From Bettongia penicillata ogilbyi (lineage: Eukaryota; Chordata; Mammalia; Diprotodontia; Potoroidae): DNA of 64,000 nucleotides. Position 1 is the first letter of the stretch. Each line of letters starts with the position of its first letter. The notes below the pieces were generated by a model that worked only from the letters and a program-made list of their open reading frames with translations, ran no database searches and was not told the origin of the DNA. Location: NCBI GenBank assembly GCA_023548195.1, contig JAJHZJ010000008.1, positions 6,162,215-6,226,214 on the forward strand, given 5' to 3'. The translations under genes were made by a program, and so were the position numbers. Shown here piece by piece: positions 49,291 to 61,584 of the stretch.

Positions 49291-52156
49291 TGTATCATTT
49301 ACAATGTATCCAAATTCTTGTTCTAATTATCATTTAAAGGAGTGGTAAAAATTTCCATTCCTTTTTGTAAAGAAATGGGATTTGGAAAGGAAGTATTCAT
49401 ACAATTGTTATATTTTTGTCAATATTTGTGCCATATAATATAGAAGCAACACCACGGTCATTCTGCACAGTTACTACAGGGACCTTCTGATAATATAGTC
49501 TTCTAAGAATTGTCAAAGAACATTAAAAAAAATATGAAAAAAATTCTTTCTATTACCATTTCCACATTCCAAATCCTTCAGAAAAATGGAAAAATCATAC
49601 CTTCCCCCCTTGTTAATAGTAACACCTTATTTGTGGACATTATAGTTCGTATAATATCTGAAGCATTATGTTTTTCTATGAGAAGAACAAGATGCTAGGC
49701 ACTGGGGGGAGACATAAATGTAGAAAACGAGCCCACCCTCATGAAATATCCAGAGGGATAAGACATCAGTAGGACAGCTATGAAACACAATTAAATGAGA
49801 AGCAAATTATATTGACAAAGAAAGCACTGAGAGCTCTGTGAGGGGAAAAGGCGTTCTGAGAAGCAGTGAATAGGAGGGTGTAGCTCACGGAAAAGGTAGC
49901 ATGTCTATGGTACTTTAAAGGGCAGGAAGTCAATGAGTAATTGTGGCTGGGAGGAAATTCCAGACCAAGTGAATGACATAAAGTAAGGAGAGACATGGGA
50001 GCTTGAGGCAGCTTAACAGTTCCCACTGGAGAGATATTTTGAAGTGAGGGACCCTTCCCGGTGCCACTCAATTTATATGGCAGACCTAGCTAACCCACCC
50101 TGCTCGTTTATCAGCTCAGCTCAGCCACAGTTCACTTAGTTTACTAATAACATAAAGCAAAAGCTTGCTATAACAGTTAGCCTGAAGGTGAGATTAGTCT
50201 TATTCCACCACATTAGGATAATAAAAGAATCCTGATGCTTCAGCACATCATATCTGCATACATTATTAAAAGCCATAATTAGGTTCAGTTTGAGTGATTC
50301 ATATTTTTAATGGAAATTCTTTATTTTGCAGAGTCAAGAGATGGCAACATTCACTTTGCAGTAAAAGTGACAAAATGATCCAAACCAACTATTTGATTTT
50401 AGCAAACATAAAGATTTCCACACTTCTACTACCCTTTTCCTATTGTCTCTAAATCTAATATCTGCAATTTAAATTTACAGTGCTGGCCATTCATCAGCGA
50501 TGTTACAATATGCTCTTAAAGTGGTATGGTCCCACAATTCCTGAAGACAAATTACTTGTTGATGCCTCATGATCCAAGAAGACTAAAAAGTAAAAGAATT
50601 CTTCAAACCTTTGTTAGCTTTATTAAACATACTTTACAGGAACCATGTACTCTCAAATACCGAACTCAATCAATGAAAACTAGGACATATAAGGCTTTAT
50701 GTCTTCAAACATTTTCAAAGTAAACTGTAAGATATACTACTGATAATAATTCAGAAATCCCCTGAATTCATAAAAGCTTTCTTATGTCAACTCCTTGAGG
50801 GCAGAGATCGACTCATTTTGCCTCTGCGTCCCCTAGGACATACCTAGGAGAACAACTTGCACTTCGAAGGTGCTAGATATCATTACTGATACCCTGGATT
50901 GTGCCTTAGAAGGCGATAAATGTCATTATTCAAACAGGATTATCGATAGTGTTTGTTTAATTGAATTATATTTCATGGTTTCAATTTTTAAGTCTTCAAG
51001 ACTGAGACTTTTTAAAGGTAAGACATAAAGTGGAATATTCACACATATTTCTGAGAAAAACAAGATGTTTCTTTAAATTCATACTCAGGCAAAAGTAGCC
51101 CACTAGGTCCTTTCCTCTAAAAGGCATTTTTGAGAGGAGGAATAGGTATTATAAACATATTATATACATAGCAGAGGGTCAGACAGGAACATTGGACAAT
51201 CATGGCAGGGCGTGGGGGGAGAGAACTCTGGGAGAGTAGGATGGGGGCATCAAAGGTAAAAATAATCCTGCTTTGCAATTTTACCCATAACCGGCTCTGA
51301 TGAATGGCATTAAGTGCTTTCGAATGTTGGTTTCTTTCTCCTGCCTGTATTTGTCTGCATCAAGTTAGAGAGAATGTTAAAGTAAGGCAAAGTTAAAAAT
51401 AATTCTGACTCACCAAAGTGACAACTAATCAGGAAGCTTTTTGTCTGTGCACACGAAGGGGAAGACTTGTTAAGAGCTGATAAAAAAGGCATCTGAGAAA
51501 TTCACTTCAGCAGAGCCAAATGAATGTCATAAAACAGATGGACAGAAAGGAAGCTACGTTGAGAAAAAGCCAGTGCCCATATGAAACGACGGATGAAAGG
51601 ACATTTTTCACACAATTGGCCCCAGACTACCAATTCTGAGTTCTTTTTTTGTATCTTCTGCTCCTGTTGTAGATCCTGGTTTATTCTCTGCTGCTTTATT
51701 CAATTGCTGTTATATAGATAAGACCCCAGGGAGGTGTCAGTGGACAATCTATAGAATTCTTTAAGAAACACAGTTCATATGTGTGTTATGTATCTACATA
51801 TACATAAATATGTATATACATCCATTCATACATATGCACACATTCAGGTTGCTTCTTCCCAAAATAACTTGTAAGACAGAAAAACCTGTATTTTTCCCCT
51901 CTTATTATTAATAAATAAATATGCTGACAACCGATAACAGATGATGTTTCTATAAACATGTGGCAAATGATGAGTTGCATCATTCAATTGTAATTACGAC
52001 AAGCTGTTCAAATGACTATATGAGATAATGAGGTGATTTCTAAACAATGTAAAGATCAATCATTTTCATAACAAAAGATGAAAAAGACTTAAAAGTTCAT
52101 GATCATTTTGGTACCTGGCAAGCCAAAATTAGTAGTGTCTGATATAGAATGCTTAC

Positions 52157-52271
52157 CGGTCTCTCATGCTGAAGAATTGATGACTTCCCAGGTTCGTATT
52201 CAAAAATACTCCGTGGTTCAGAACGAAATTTTCGTGTGTCCACTTTTCTGTCTGGTGGATCCCAGTCATGC
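52157..52271 (-). CDS. SORBS2: SORBS2 exon: HDWDPPDRK linker
   Basis: This 115-nt exon enters in phase 2 and leaves in phase 0. It encodes 38 residues beginning [15 protein letters not shown], followed by [14 protein letters not shown] and QHERP. The acceptor is attcctag|G and the donor is CCG|gtaagc. The sequence is close to identical with placental SORBS2, which suggests strong constraint although no named domain covers it. The next exons used after HERP vary between isoforms: either the pair at 42.0/40.0 kb or directly the ASLYQ exon at 32.4 kb, since all start in phase 0. Confidence 0.95.
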
Positions 52272-53410
52272 CTAGGAATAATTTAAAAAAAACCCCAAAG
52301 GACTATATTAAATTAATTCCCTGTGTTTGGTGTAAAGGAAGAAACTGTATTTAGTAACCAAAGATATAGTGTATAATTTCAAAATTACTGTTAGTGAAGA
52401 TTCAGAACCATCATATGGAGAAAAATAAAATGCCACATTTATGTTTTCTTTCAACAGAAACAATATAGATTTTTTTCCCCAAGGTCTTTTATTTGGGGTA
52501 ATGTTTTCTATATTTTTTCTAACAAGTATTTTCTACTGCTGAAGCAAAAACCTACAGTCAGAGGTTGCTGAATTGAGTGTACTGGAAGACCCCTAGGAAA
52601 CTATGGAGAGAGCTAATCCTTTCTCTTTGTGGTTGGCTTTAGAAAGAGGAAGGCCCTTGGCCTCTGCGCGTTGATGTCAGCTTACCCTGCCAGCCTGTGA
52701 TGAGAAGTAACCTTTATGAGAACTGGCATGTACTAAATGCACATACTAGGTTTCATTTGTTCCCCTCAACCCTTTTTTAAAAAATACTTTCCATTTCAAT
52801 GCAAAGTACATAGAAACTACTTTGCTCCAGGCAGAAAGAAGCTGTGTAAAATCTGAAACCCTTCTCAGGGGACATATATAAAAACCCAAGTCAAATATGT
52901 GTCACTGTATACATTACCTAGGGACCACCAAGACCTTTAGCACTGATGAAGACACTTTGAAAGGAAAATAACAACTTATATAAAAAATGATATAGTCTCT
53001 AAAGTATATTCTCCAAAGAATCTGGAGAGTTAGGTAATACCAGAATTGTTTTTCCCATTTTAGGCATGAGGAAACTGAAACACATGGGCAAAGAGATTGT
53101 AGATGTAAGAACTGAGCCTGGAACCTAATTCTTGGTTCAAATCTCACCAGATACTCCCTACCTGTGTGACCTTGGGGGAGTCACTTATTCTCTCTGGGTC
53201 TCAGTCCCTCTATCAGTTTCTCCCAAAAGAGGGTGAGGCTGGGGATTTGGCGGGGAGGGGCGTGGTAGTGGTGGAAGTAGCCTGAGGATGTGATCTAGAG
53301 CTATGATTTGAGATTTTTACTTTATTAGTGCAATTAGAGACAGGAGCTATTTATTCCTTTTATTAGGGAAGAGAGTCTTAATTAGTATGACATAAAAGAA
53401 AAAAAACTAG

Positions 53411-53677
53411 TGGGCACCTAAGTGGCACAGTAGATAGAGCTCTGGTCGTGGAGTCAGGAAGACCCTTCCTGAGTTCAAATCCAGCCTCAGACACTCCCTG
53501 TGCGATTCTGGGCAAGTCACTTAACCCTGTTTACCTCAATTTTCTCATTTGTAAAATGAGCTGGAGAAGGAAATGACAAACTATTCTAGTATCTTTGCCA
53601 AAAAAAACCCCAAAATGAAACCAAATGGGGTCATAAAGAATCAGACACATGACTAAAATCTGACTGAGTAATAACAA
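53411..53677 (-). repeat. Marsupial-type SINE, minus orientation
   Basis: It carries cacctaagtggcacagtaga, caaatccagcctcagacact and gagctggagaaggaaatgac, and ends gactgagtaataacaa. It is well preserved, so relatively young. Confidence 0.82.
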
Positions 53678-53699
53678 AGAGAAATAATACTGTACTAGG

Positions 53700-53807
53700 T
53701 AGAAGGAAGCAAGGAAGGAAGGATGTGAGCAAGAAAGGAACCGAAGAGGGAAGGAAAGAGAGAAGGGGAAGAAGGAAGGCAGGAAAGGAGGAGGGAAGGA
53801 AAAAGCA
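53700..53807. repeat. Purine-rich GGAA tract
   Basis: An imperfect ggaa/gaag repeat that leads straight into a CORE-SINE head. Confidence 0.88.
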
Positions 53808-54360
53808 TTTATTAAGTGCCTGCCATATGCCAGACATTATCCCCATTATACTATTGAGGAAACTAAAACAGAGGTTAAGTGACTTGCCCAGAGTCAAAGA
53901 AGCAGTAAGTACCTGAGGTTAGATTTGAATTCGAGTTTTGCCGACTCCAGGCCCAGGGCTATATCAGAACTTTCATTTACTGGCTGGGTGACACTAGACA
54001 AAGACACTCTGAACTCTAGGAATAATAAAAATGCATCTTACCTCCATCACAGGAAAGATATAGATAAGAACTACCTAGGATATCGTGTGGATGTACTGTA
54101 ACTGACTGGGATCATGGGTAGTGATGACGATGAGGATGAGTTTATTGGCCTTTTATAAAGCATTTTTAGATTTGCAAAGTACTTTTACAGTGTCATTTTG
54201 TTCCTATTTTGACCCTGTCAGGCAGATATTACAAGTCTCATCTTCATGAGAAACCTGAGGAGCAGATGGCTTAATTAACTTGGCCAGGGTCACACAGCTG
54301 AGGTGTCTGAGGGAGGGAAAGTCAAGTCTTCTGACTCTGAGTTCTCAAGTCAGGCACTGA
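53808..54360 (+). repeat. Two CORE-SINE copies in a row
   Basis: The first (53808-53985) starts cattta ttaagtgcctgcca and includes gtgacttgcccagagtcaaa. The second (54125-54360) includes gccttttataaagcattttt and cttggccagggtcacacagc. Both are in plus orientation. Confidence 0.7.
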
Positions 54361-54399
54361 CTCACCTGGCTAACTCCAGGTAAGGCTTAATTGGTAAGG

Positions 54400-54740
54400 T
54401 TGGTTGGTTGTTGTCCATCATTTTCAGAGGACCAAAATGACATCACTATGATAAGGTGAAATTTCAGCGTGTCCAGCTGTGGCTGATCAGCTCAATACGA
54501 GCTCGGAGTGCTCTACCACAGATAGTCCGTGTGAATATTTGGGGGGGATACTCCAAATTTGCGCATCCTACGTTACTCTGTGCTGTCTCACTTCTGCTTT
54601 GCTCATATAGCGCAGCACCCTTCCTGATGTGGGCACACCATGCTAAGAGGTCCTATACCAGTGTCTCCCATATCGCACAGTCAAACCCAGAGCTTCTGAG
54701 AGAGACCTTGAGAGTGTCTAGGTGAGGCACCACTGATGTG
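54400..54740 (+). repeat. Interspersed repeat of unassigned family
   Basis: It carries ttgttgtccatcattttcag, aggaccaaaatgacatcact, gtggctgatcagctcaatac and gagagaccttgagagtgtct. I recognise this wording from marsupial genomic sequence but cannot assign it to a class. The 89-codon plus-strand frame inside it (54456-54725) is unlikely to be a gene. Confidence 0.55.
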
Positions 54741-55771
54741 TCTCCACTGAAGTATAGCACAGGATCAAATAAAGTACAAACTTCGTGTATGCTACTTATA
54801 TGCCCTTGTTTTGTTACCCTATTTATGTAAGTCATATAATACCTACTCTGTGCCAGGCACTATGCTAAATGCTTTGCAAATATCTCATTTTATCCTCAGA
54901 GTAACTCTGGAAGATAGGTGCTACTATGTTCCTTATATGTAGTTTATACTTACGCACGGTTAACATGAGCTCTGTAATGGCTACACCAAACTGTCAAAGG
55001 TATACAACATACAACATACACAACAACACAGCCAACTCGCCCTTCTGCTTGGCTAGTTGTTGTATGCCTCTGACAAGCTGGCATAGTCATTACTGTGCCC
55101 ACATTAATGGTATGTATGTGTGTGTCTCTATATCTCCAATCCTACTTCAGTTATCAACAAGCTCTTGTGTGTAATAATACCACAACTGTAGTCCTCCTAT
55201 CTTTCTCTAAAAATGATTATCCTGGTACTAGAGGGAAATTTCCATTATTCTTATTCATCACATGAATTTCAAAAAGGAAAACCAGAGATATTTCGTTCAG
55301 GTTTCTTTAAGGTCTTTAGTTCAGTTCTCAACCAAGACGGATCTCCCACCACAGACCATGGGAGTTTCCTCTACCCCAAGAGTGTTAAAAGAAGGTTAAA
55401 TACTTTAAGAAGAATACTCACCTGTTTATACATACATATATTTACTCTGAGTTAATAACAGACCTGATGCTATGGTGAACCAGCAAGAGTATACTGTTCT
55501 TGCTTACTCATATGTGGGGATAAATACACTTACTATCACAGTTCACTAAGCTCACCATTAGACAAGGAATCCAAGCTTCTGGGAGAATTGTCTATGTGAT
55601 CAATGAAGACACAAATTCAATTTTGCACACTGACTGTTACAATTTCACCAACACCCCTGTGTGGAAGGCCAGGCTCATTCTTTAGCTGGGGCCCCAGGGC
55701 CAGAGACAGCCTTACATGATGCTGTGTGCACGATACAATTAACCATACCACTGTTTTGGAGAACTTCTTAC

Positions 55772-55961
55772 TTTTCTGTGGAAGACCTGTCTCTGGGCCT
55801 AAGTGGTGGAACTGGAGGTGGGATATGTGGAGGAGGCAGAGGGGAAGAGGACTCCTTAAAGGTGTCGCCTCCATTGTCAGAGAGACTTTTGGAAAGAGGT
55901 CTGTATGTCTGCATCTTTGCAGCAGGGTGGGACTGAGTCATGTAGGGAGCACTAGGAAGGC
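55772..55961 (-). CDS. SORBS2: SORBS2 exon: SoHo end and proline-rich segment
   Basis: This 190-nt exon enters in phase 1 and leaves in phase 2 (AA|G lysine). It encodes [15 protein letters not shown] and QTYRPLSKS (the end of the SoHo region), then a polyproline stretch with [19 protein letters not shown]. The stretch offers several PxxP cores that fit SH3 or WW partners. The acceptor is ccccaacag|GCC and the donor is GAAAA|gtaaga. Relative to human SORBS2 the start differs (LPSAPYMTQ in place of a Tyr-Asn-Pro-Pro version) while the rest is strongly conserved. The shared SH3-family binding partners are family knowledge. Confidence 0.95.
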
Positions 55962-58409
55962 CTGTTGGGGAAAGAAAATAGAAATGAATTATAAAAGATG
56001 CATTAAAATGTGTGTATTTTCACCACCCACAAAACAGTTTTCAATAGTACCAATGACCAAAAATGAGTTATAGTAACTATGGATATTTTATATTAAATAA
56101 GTAATATATGTAATAAAATATATCTAGTATAATGTATAATGATATATTGCAACTACAATAATTATTGCACCTAAATATTATAACTGATAAAGTTCTTCTG
56201 ATGCCATCTTGTGACAGAGCTGGGTAGAGCTTACCGACTGACTATACTGAAAAGTCCTATGTGTGACCTTTAAAATGGGTTCAAGGGACATAGTTTCTGA
56301 GTAATTTACTTATCTTATTAATAATGCCATTCTTCCAATAAAAGGATGGTCATTTAGCCATCTGTCTTAGACCAAAGACAATCATAGACACAAAGTTTTT
56401 ATGTCCTTCAGAGAGTAGGTGTTTCCCATTGTGGCAATCAACCCTGGCAACAATTAATGAGAGGTGGACTTTACAAAGAGAATTGGGCTTACTCCAATGA
56501 GGGGCTGAGAATAACATCATGCCACCTTGGAGAGGGAGGCTGTCTCTACACCCAGATATATATCTACCTCCATCCAGCTTGGCAATCTAGACAAACGTGT
56601 CTGTCTCTGCCAAAGCTTGACTGAATGGAATTCACCTTAGACTACAAATTCCTTGTAAGGTTGGGTGGGGTAGGATAGAGGAGAAGGTTAGTTTAACCTT
56701 CAGAGACTAAGGTCTTGAAATGAGGATAGAGAAAAGGGAGAATTCTGAATCTCCCCTCATCATTAGTTATTAATAGTCATTTCTTTCATATGTATGGTCA
56801 ATTGGTGTAGAAGGCTTGGACAGTGACAGAACCGGCCCAACTGAGTGAGAGGGTCTGCCACCAGGGCCATAAGGCAATGGTCTCTTTAGTAGCTGTGATT
56901 AAAACAAAACAAAACAAAACTCATTTAAAGAAGCAAGGCAAGGATACAATCTAAATTGGTGGAAGGAGTACCCACAGGCTAAGCTGATGGAGGAGAATAA
57001 GTAAACGTTAAGCGTATGTACTCATAATGATATAGAGAACTCAACCTAGGATTTTATTGGTAGAGAGAACTCTGGGTAAGAAAACATCTCTATTAATGCA
57101 GATTGGCTCTTGCTCTGCAACTTAATGCTTTGAGAGCTTCTTGGTACACTGAGAGGTTAAATGGTTTGCCCAGGGTCACAATATGTCTTGCACCCAGATC
57201 TTCCCAGATTAAAGATGAACTCTCTATTCGTTAGCCCCCTTGCCTCCTTAAAATTATATGTCTTCTTTACATGCCTTTTTTTCCTTAATGAAAGCAAATT
57301 CCATCTGGCCCCCCCACTCTGAATTTCTGTATATTTTAAATTTAGCCAAGTCTCAATTGCTACAATGTTAAGATATTCTGTGCATGAGTACAAAATGAAT
57401 ATATAATGATATAATTATATAATTGCTCATGCATTTTATACAGATGCATAGAATACCATAACATCATAATTATTCAGATTCACTCATTTGGTATATGAAA
57501 TAATTCAGAGAGGAGCCAGGATAAAATTCACTTTCATTCAGTAAATCTTTTTAGTATAGGGTAAAATGATAACGTAAATGTGATGGGATGTAATTATTTC
57601 AATAAACATCATAGAATCATCTACTTATAAGCAAACATTAGTATACTAATGAAAATGTAATAAATCACTATGTTGTAGTATAAGGAACTGTGCTAAGCAC
57701 ATTGGGTATAAACACAAAGAAATAAGCCTCCAAGATAATGCCAGTTTAGTGGGGGAGACAAATAAAAAAAAAATAAAAACCTAATGATATAAGTGAGTAA
57801 TTGTAAACTGTATAAATAACATTGATACATTTGATGAGCATCTATTAAGTTCCTATTGTATACCAGACACTGATAGACCCCTGGAATATAAAGTAGCCTG
57901 TACCCTCAAAAAGATTACATTATTTATGGAAAAACTTGTTATGTGGGAAATTAAATAATACACACAAAGTAGTTGGTGGTGGGAGTTTTGTTCAACTTAT
58001 TGATATTAGAGGTTGAGAAAATATTAGAACTGCTTGTAGATCTATTGTCAGGGCTCCAACCTTTATCCCCTTATGCTGAGGATTCCCTGACAGGCATTTT
58101 GGTCCAGTGACAAGAGATACTATTGATGAACAGGTGTGACTAAGGTTGAGAGGCAGGAGTGGGCAAGCACTATAAGTCTGGGGATGATGGGGTCCAGGCT
58201 TCACAAAATTGTACTCGGACTGGGCACTGTTGTAGGGGTGGGAGTTGGAGGGCAGGACTAAAGGGAATTCTGGATGGAAAGAAGAGGAAGAGTGAAGAAG
58301 CAATTCTATACAAAATAAATATTATTGTATGATTGGTTTCATAAACCATAGTTTCAATTTTTAAACATCATACTTTTTTCTTCATTGTTTACTATTTCTC
58401 TCCTTTTTG

Positions 58410-58652
58410 TGGGTGTTCATTTTTTGTAGATGTGTCCTACTCTTCCTGATGCCATTTGGGGTTTTCTTGGCAAAGATACTAGAGTGGTTTGCCATTTCGT
58501 TTTGCAACTTATTTTATGGATGAGGAATCTGAGACTTAAGTGACGTTAAGTGACTTGTTCAGGGTCATACAGCTAGTATCTGAGACCAGATTTGAACTCA
58601 GGTGTTTCTGACTCCAGCCTTGGTGCTCTATCTACTGCATCACCTAGCTACC
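58410..58652 (+). repeat. Marsupial-type SINE, plus orientation
   Basis: It carries gttttcttggcaaagatact and gagtggtttgccatttcgtt, and ends gcatcacctagctacc. Confidence 0.78.
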
Positions 58653-58889
58653 CTCTCTCCTTTTAGGTCCCACTTCATTTTATTTAAGATTTCTTCCTGA
58701 GACTTTGTGCTACATCATTATATGCACATCCTCTGCCAATTGAGAGTGCAGTAGCTCTTGGCAGGGAAACTCTGGATAGGACTTAGCGGTAGCACTCCTG
58801 TATTAGAGAAGAAGGAGAACATGTAGTCCCCTGGAAGCTCCTTGGTATGAAGCAAAACCCCTAACTATTCTCTCTGAACAAGGTGGTAT

Positions 58890-59090
58890 GCATTGAGCAC
58901 TGAAATTGCCATCAGAAAGACCTGGGTATGACTCTTGCCTCAGTCATTCAAGAGCTGTATGACTCTGGGTAAGTCCTTTAACTTCTAAGGGCCTCAGTTC
59001 CCTCATCTACAAGAAAAGAAGGGTTAGATGAGATGACTTCCGAGGTCCTGCCCACTTCTACCTCTATAATCTAATGATCCTGAGCATACA
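58890..59090 (+). repeat. MIR-like element, sense
   Basis: It carries ctgggtatgactcttgcctc, gactctgggtaagtccttta and gatgacttccgaggtcctgc. Confidence 0.7.
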
Positions 59091-59140
59091 ATACAGTAAC
59101 AATGTGTATCCAATGACTCCATTTCCCTCTGCAGACATAT

Positions 59141-59384
59141 TTGTGGTTAAGTTGGTTCCGACTCTTTGCAATCCTGTTTGGGTTTTCTTGGCAAAGATAC
59201 TGGAATGGGTTGCCATTTACTTCTTCAGCTCATTTTACAGATGAGGAAACTGAGGAGAATAGGGTTCAGTGACATGCCCATTGTCACACGGCTAATGAGT
59301 GTCTGAGGCTGAATTTGAACGCAGGAAGATAAGTCATTCTGACTCAAGGCCCAGCATCCTATTTGCTGTACCACCTTCCCGTCT
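59141..59384 (+). repeat. Marsupial-type SINE, plus orientation
   Basis: It carries ggttttcttggcaaagatac, cagatgaggaaactgaggag and ctgaggctgaatttgaacgc. It lies within 500 bp of another copy in the same orientation. Confidence 0.8.
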
Positions 59385-60476
59385 CACTGCCCCACCTGCA
59401 TGCCCATTATAAATAGTAAAAATTCAACATGAAAATAAAATTAAAGAGCCAAAAAAGACTTTTCTACTACTTTCAGATGAGAAATACATGTTCCTCGCAG
59501 CCAAGGTCAACCAAGTTCATTATACTAGCAAAAAGAGGCACCAATCTTAATGAACATCTGGCTAGGTTTAGAGTATTGTGTTTGGCAGGGAGGGAGAAAA
59601 GACAAAGACTCTGCCCTCAAGAAATTTGTTGTCTGGCAGGGAATATGAGACACAGGCACAAAAACCCTACCGAACATTAGAAGCAAACTGAAGACATACA
59701 AAGAAGGAGCTGAGAGGAGGGAGGGGCACCTTGGCCTTGGGAATGAGTGGGTAGGAGGCATCATGGCCTTGTTTTAAATAAGCTGAAAAAAGAAAATAGG
59801 AGCCAGGGGTGGATAAAGGTTGCTACCAAGGCTGGGGCCAAAGAAAACCTACTTAGGGACCTTCTGAAGAATACAGATTGCTTAATAAAATATAAAGGAA
59901 GAGTTCTCCAGGCAGAGTTCTTAGGAAAAATTCTGGCTGGTATGAGTCACAGGTGACACCAGAAAAATGGGATTTCTTTTTAATGAATGGCTGCATTTGG
60001 AAGAAAGCATGAACAAGGTCACAAAGTACTCTGCTTGACTTGTCCTCTCCCCTCCACCCCCCCCACCCCCCCACAAAGTATATCTAAAGAACATTCTGAA
60101 ATGCTGAACATCCTCTTCCCAGATTGGGGAGATTTATCTTCTATACCCTGATGACCCTGCATTCGTTCACATGATCCTTCACACTTTGGATAAACACTGC
60201 TAAACAGAATAAACTAATAGTGAGAATAGATGAGGCACCTGAGAAATAATCTCATTTTCATGAGAAAAAGAGGTTAATTCTTTTGTTTTGTTTTTTATTG
60301 AGAAACATATGTAAGGCATTATTTTCCCATCACTCCTAAAATTAAAGCCAAGAAGAATGATGAAAAATTATCTCAGAAATCAAGAAACAAAAAAATGGCA
60401 GGAAATTATATGGTGTTTTAATAAGCCTCATGGAAACTAACAAAATAGTCTTTAAAAATGAAGAAATAAGTCCTAC

Positions 60477-60521
60477 CTGCATTATATGTATACGGAGTGT
60501 GATACATGTCTACATCATCAT
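60477..60521 (-). CDS. SORBS2: SORBS2 exon: SoHo domain, 45-nt microexon
   Basis: This 45-nt exon in phase 1-1 encodes DDDVDMYHTPYTYNA, with boundary glycines shared with its neighbours. It continues the SoHo region directly after MVHKP. The acceptor is gttttccag|ATG and the donor is GCAG|gtagga. The tyrosine-rich MYxTPYTYNA motif is conserved in the family. Because the length is a multiple of three and the phase is symmetric, the exon could be skipped without a frameshift. No open reading frame of normal size marks it. It was found by splice phase and residue match. Confidence 0.93.
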
Positions 60522-60599
60522 CTGGAAAACAAGACAGAAATGTTATGGCAGTACATGTCTGACTGACGTTGCTGGCCTTTAATCATAAGAACAAAACTT

Positions 60600-60790
60600 G
60601 AAGGTTTTCAAAGCGTTTTGCACATAACAGTCCTGTGAGTTGTACAGTACAAGCATCATCATCCCCATTTTATAGGTTGGGAAAGAGAGGTTGAGCAAGT
60701 TAAAGGATTCCCCCCCAGTGTCTGAGACAGGAATCAAACTTAGGTTTCTGGATTCACATCTGGCACTCTTCTGCTACCCATCCTGCCTGT
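60600..60790 (-). repeat. MIR-like element, antisense
   Basis: It carries catccccattttataggttg, gtctgagacaggaatcaaac and gattcacatctggcactctt. Confidence 0.62.
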
Positions 60791-61324
60791 TAATGAGGTA
60801 ACAAGAGTAATATGGTGCCCTTTTAAAAATCCCTCTTTTTTGTTTCAAAGCTATACCATTTTAGTTTTAGGCATCAGGTAGGCATTTACTGCACATGGTT
60901 CCTTGATCTTAGCTTTTCCTCTTTATTACAAAATTTCTCTCTCACTCATTTCCATTCTGGAAACTGCTTTCCCTCTTTTAAGGGCCTTTAAGATATCTTA
61001 ACAGCAGCAGCAGAAACTGATAGCTTTACTCTATACTCCAACCCCAAAGCTCTTACAAAAAGGAGCAACTATAAGTTGATTCATTAAAAGCTAGTGAGAT
61101 GTATGATGTAGGATACAAAATGATGCTGTAGAAGAATGGGCAGCTTGGAGTCACCACAATCAAGGTCAATATGAGGGGATTGTGTACCTAGGGGCTCAGG
61201 GCTCCTATCACAGAGGAATTGTGGATTAGGAAGGTCTCAGACAAAAAAAAAACAAAACTGCAGGATTTTCTATCTTGCCCAAGTGAAACATGTTTTCCCT
61301 AAAAACATTAGGAATTGTGGATAG

Positions 61325-61490
61325 GGAAAGGTTGATAGAACTGGAGTTAGGGAACATAGATTCAAATTTTATTTACCACTTACTTTTAATGTGACCATGG
61401 GCAAGACACTTGCCCCAGGTTCCTACTCTGTAAAATGAGGGGATGGGACTAAATAATGTCTAAGGTCCTTTTCAGCTCTAAAACTAGGAA
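61325..61490 (+). repeat. MIR-like element, sense
   Basis: It carries gaacatagattcaaatttta, gaccatgggcaagacacttg and tctaaggtccttttcagctc. It lies just downstream (in gene sense) of the first SoHo exon. Confidence 0.68.
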
Positions 61491-61517
61491 CCTATGGAAG
61501 GCATAAAATAAACATAC

Positions 61518-61584
61518 CAGGTTTGTGAACCATATGGATCTGCTTGAACATAGTCTTGTACCAGTCCTTTGGTCTGTCAACTGT
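61518..61584 (-). CDS. SORBS2: SORBS2 exon: start of SoHo domain
   Basis: This 67-nt exon encodes 22 residues plus one base, beginning [13 protein letters not shown] and ending HMVHKP. This is the hallmark core of the sorbin homology (SoHo) domain, which in this adaptor family mediates contact with flotillin and membrane rafts. The acceptor is ttttacag|ACA and the donor is CCTG|gtatgt. It starts in phase 0 and ends in phase 1. It is essentially identical to the mammalian SORBS2 sequence as I know it. The preceding exon (the region just before TVDRP) is not visible up to position 64000, so it lies beyond the window. Confidence 0.95.

Larger units (their letters stand above)
42042..52156 (-). 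other. Largest intron (about 10 kb)
   Basis: It holds a 70-bp tandem duplication, a tetranucleotide repeat near 43.4 kb, a MIR copy (about 43470-43620), an antisense LINE-like tract with a long purine run (44690-45930), a TA microsatellite (46.6 kb) and a MIR/CORE-SINE (49070-49290). A LINE-like antisense segment lies near 49690-50060. The stretches 46700-48800 and 50100-52150 show no recognised element. They are candidates for unique or regulatory sequence, but nothing specific is seen. Confidence 0.6.
52272..55771 (-). other. 3.5-kb intron
   Basis: It contains a reverse-oriented SINE (53411-53677), a purine-rich tract (53700-53807), CORE-SINE copies (53808-53985, 54125-54360, fragment 54835-54930) and an unassigned interspersed segment (54400-54740). 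I see nothing coding. Confidence 0.65.
55962..60476 (-). other. 4.5-kb intron within SoHo region
   Basis: It contains marsupial-type SINEs at 58410-58652 and 59141-59384, a MIR-like copy at 58890-59090, MIR fragments near 57130-57240, and older LINE-like tracts at 57680-57960 and 59560-59970. The reading frame at 57992-58303 has no match to SORBS2. The 56100-57100 part shows nothing recognisable. Confidence 0.65.
60522..61517 (-). other. Intron between the two SoHo exons
   Basis: This intron of about 1 kb contains two MIR-like CORE-SINE fragments. The one at 60600-60790 runs antisense and the one at 61325-61490 runs sense. No other feature is recognised. Confidence 0.7.

Noticed and set aside
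54456..54725. 89-codon plus frame
   Set aside because: Lies inside an interspersed repeat. No independent gene evidence.
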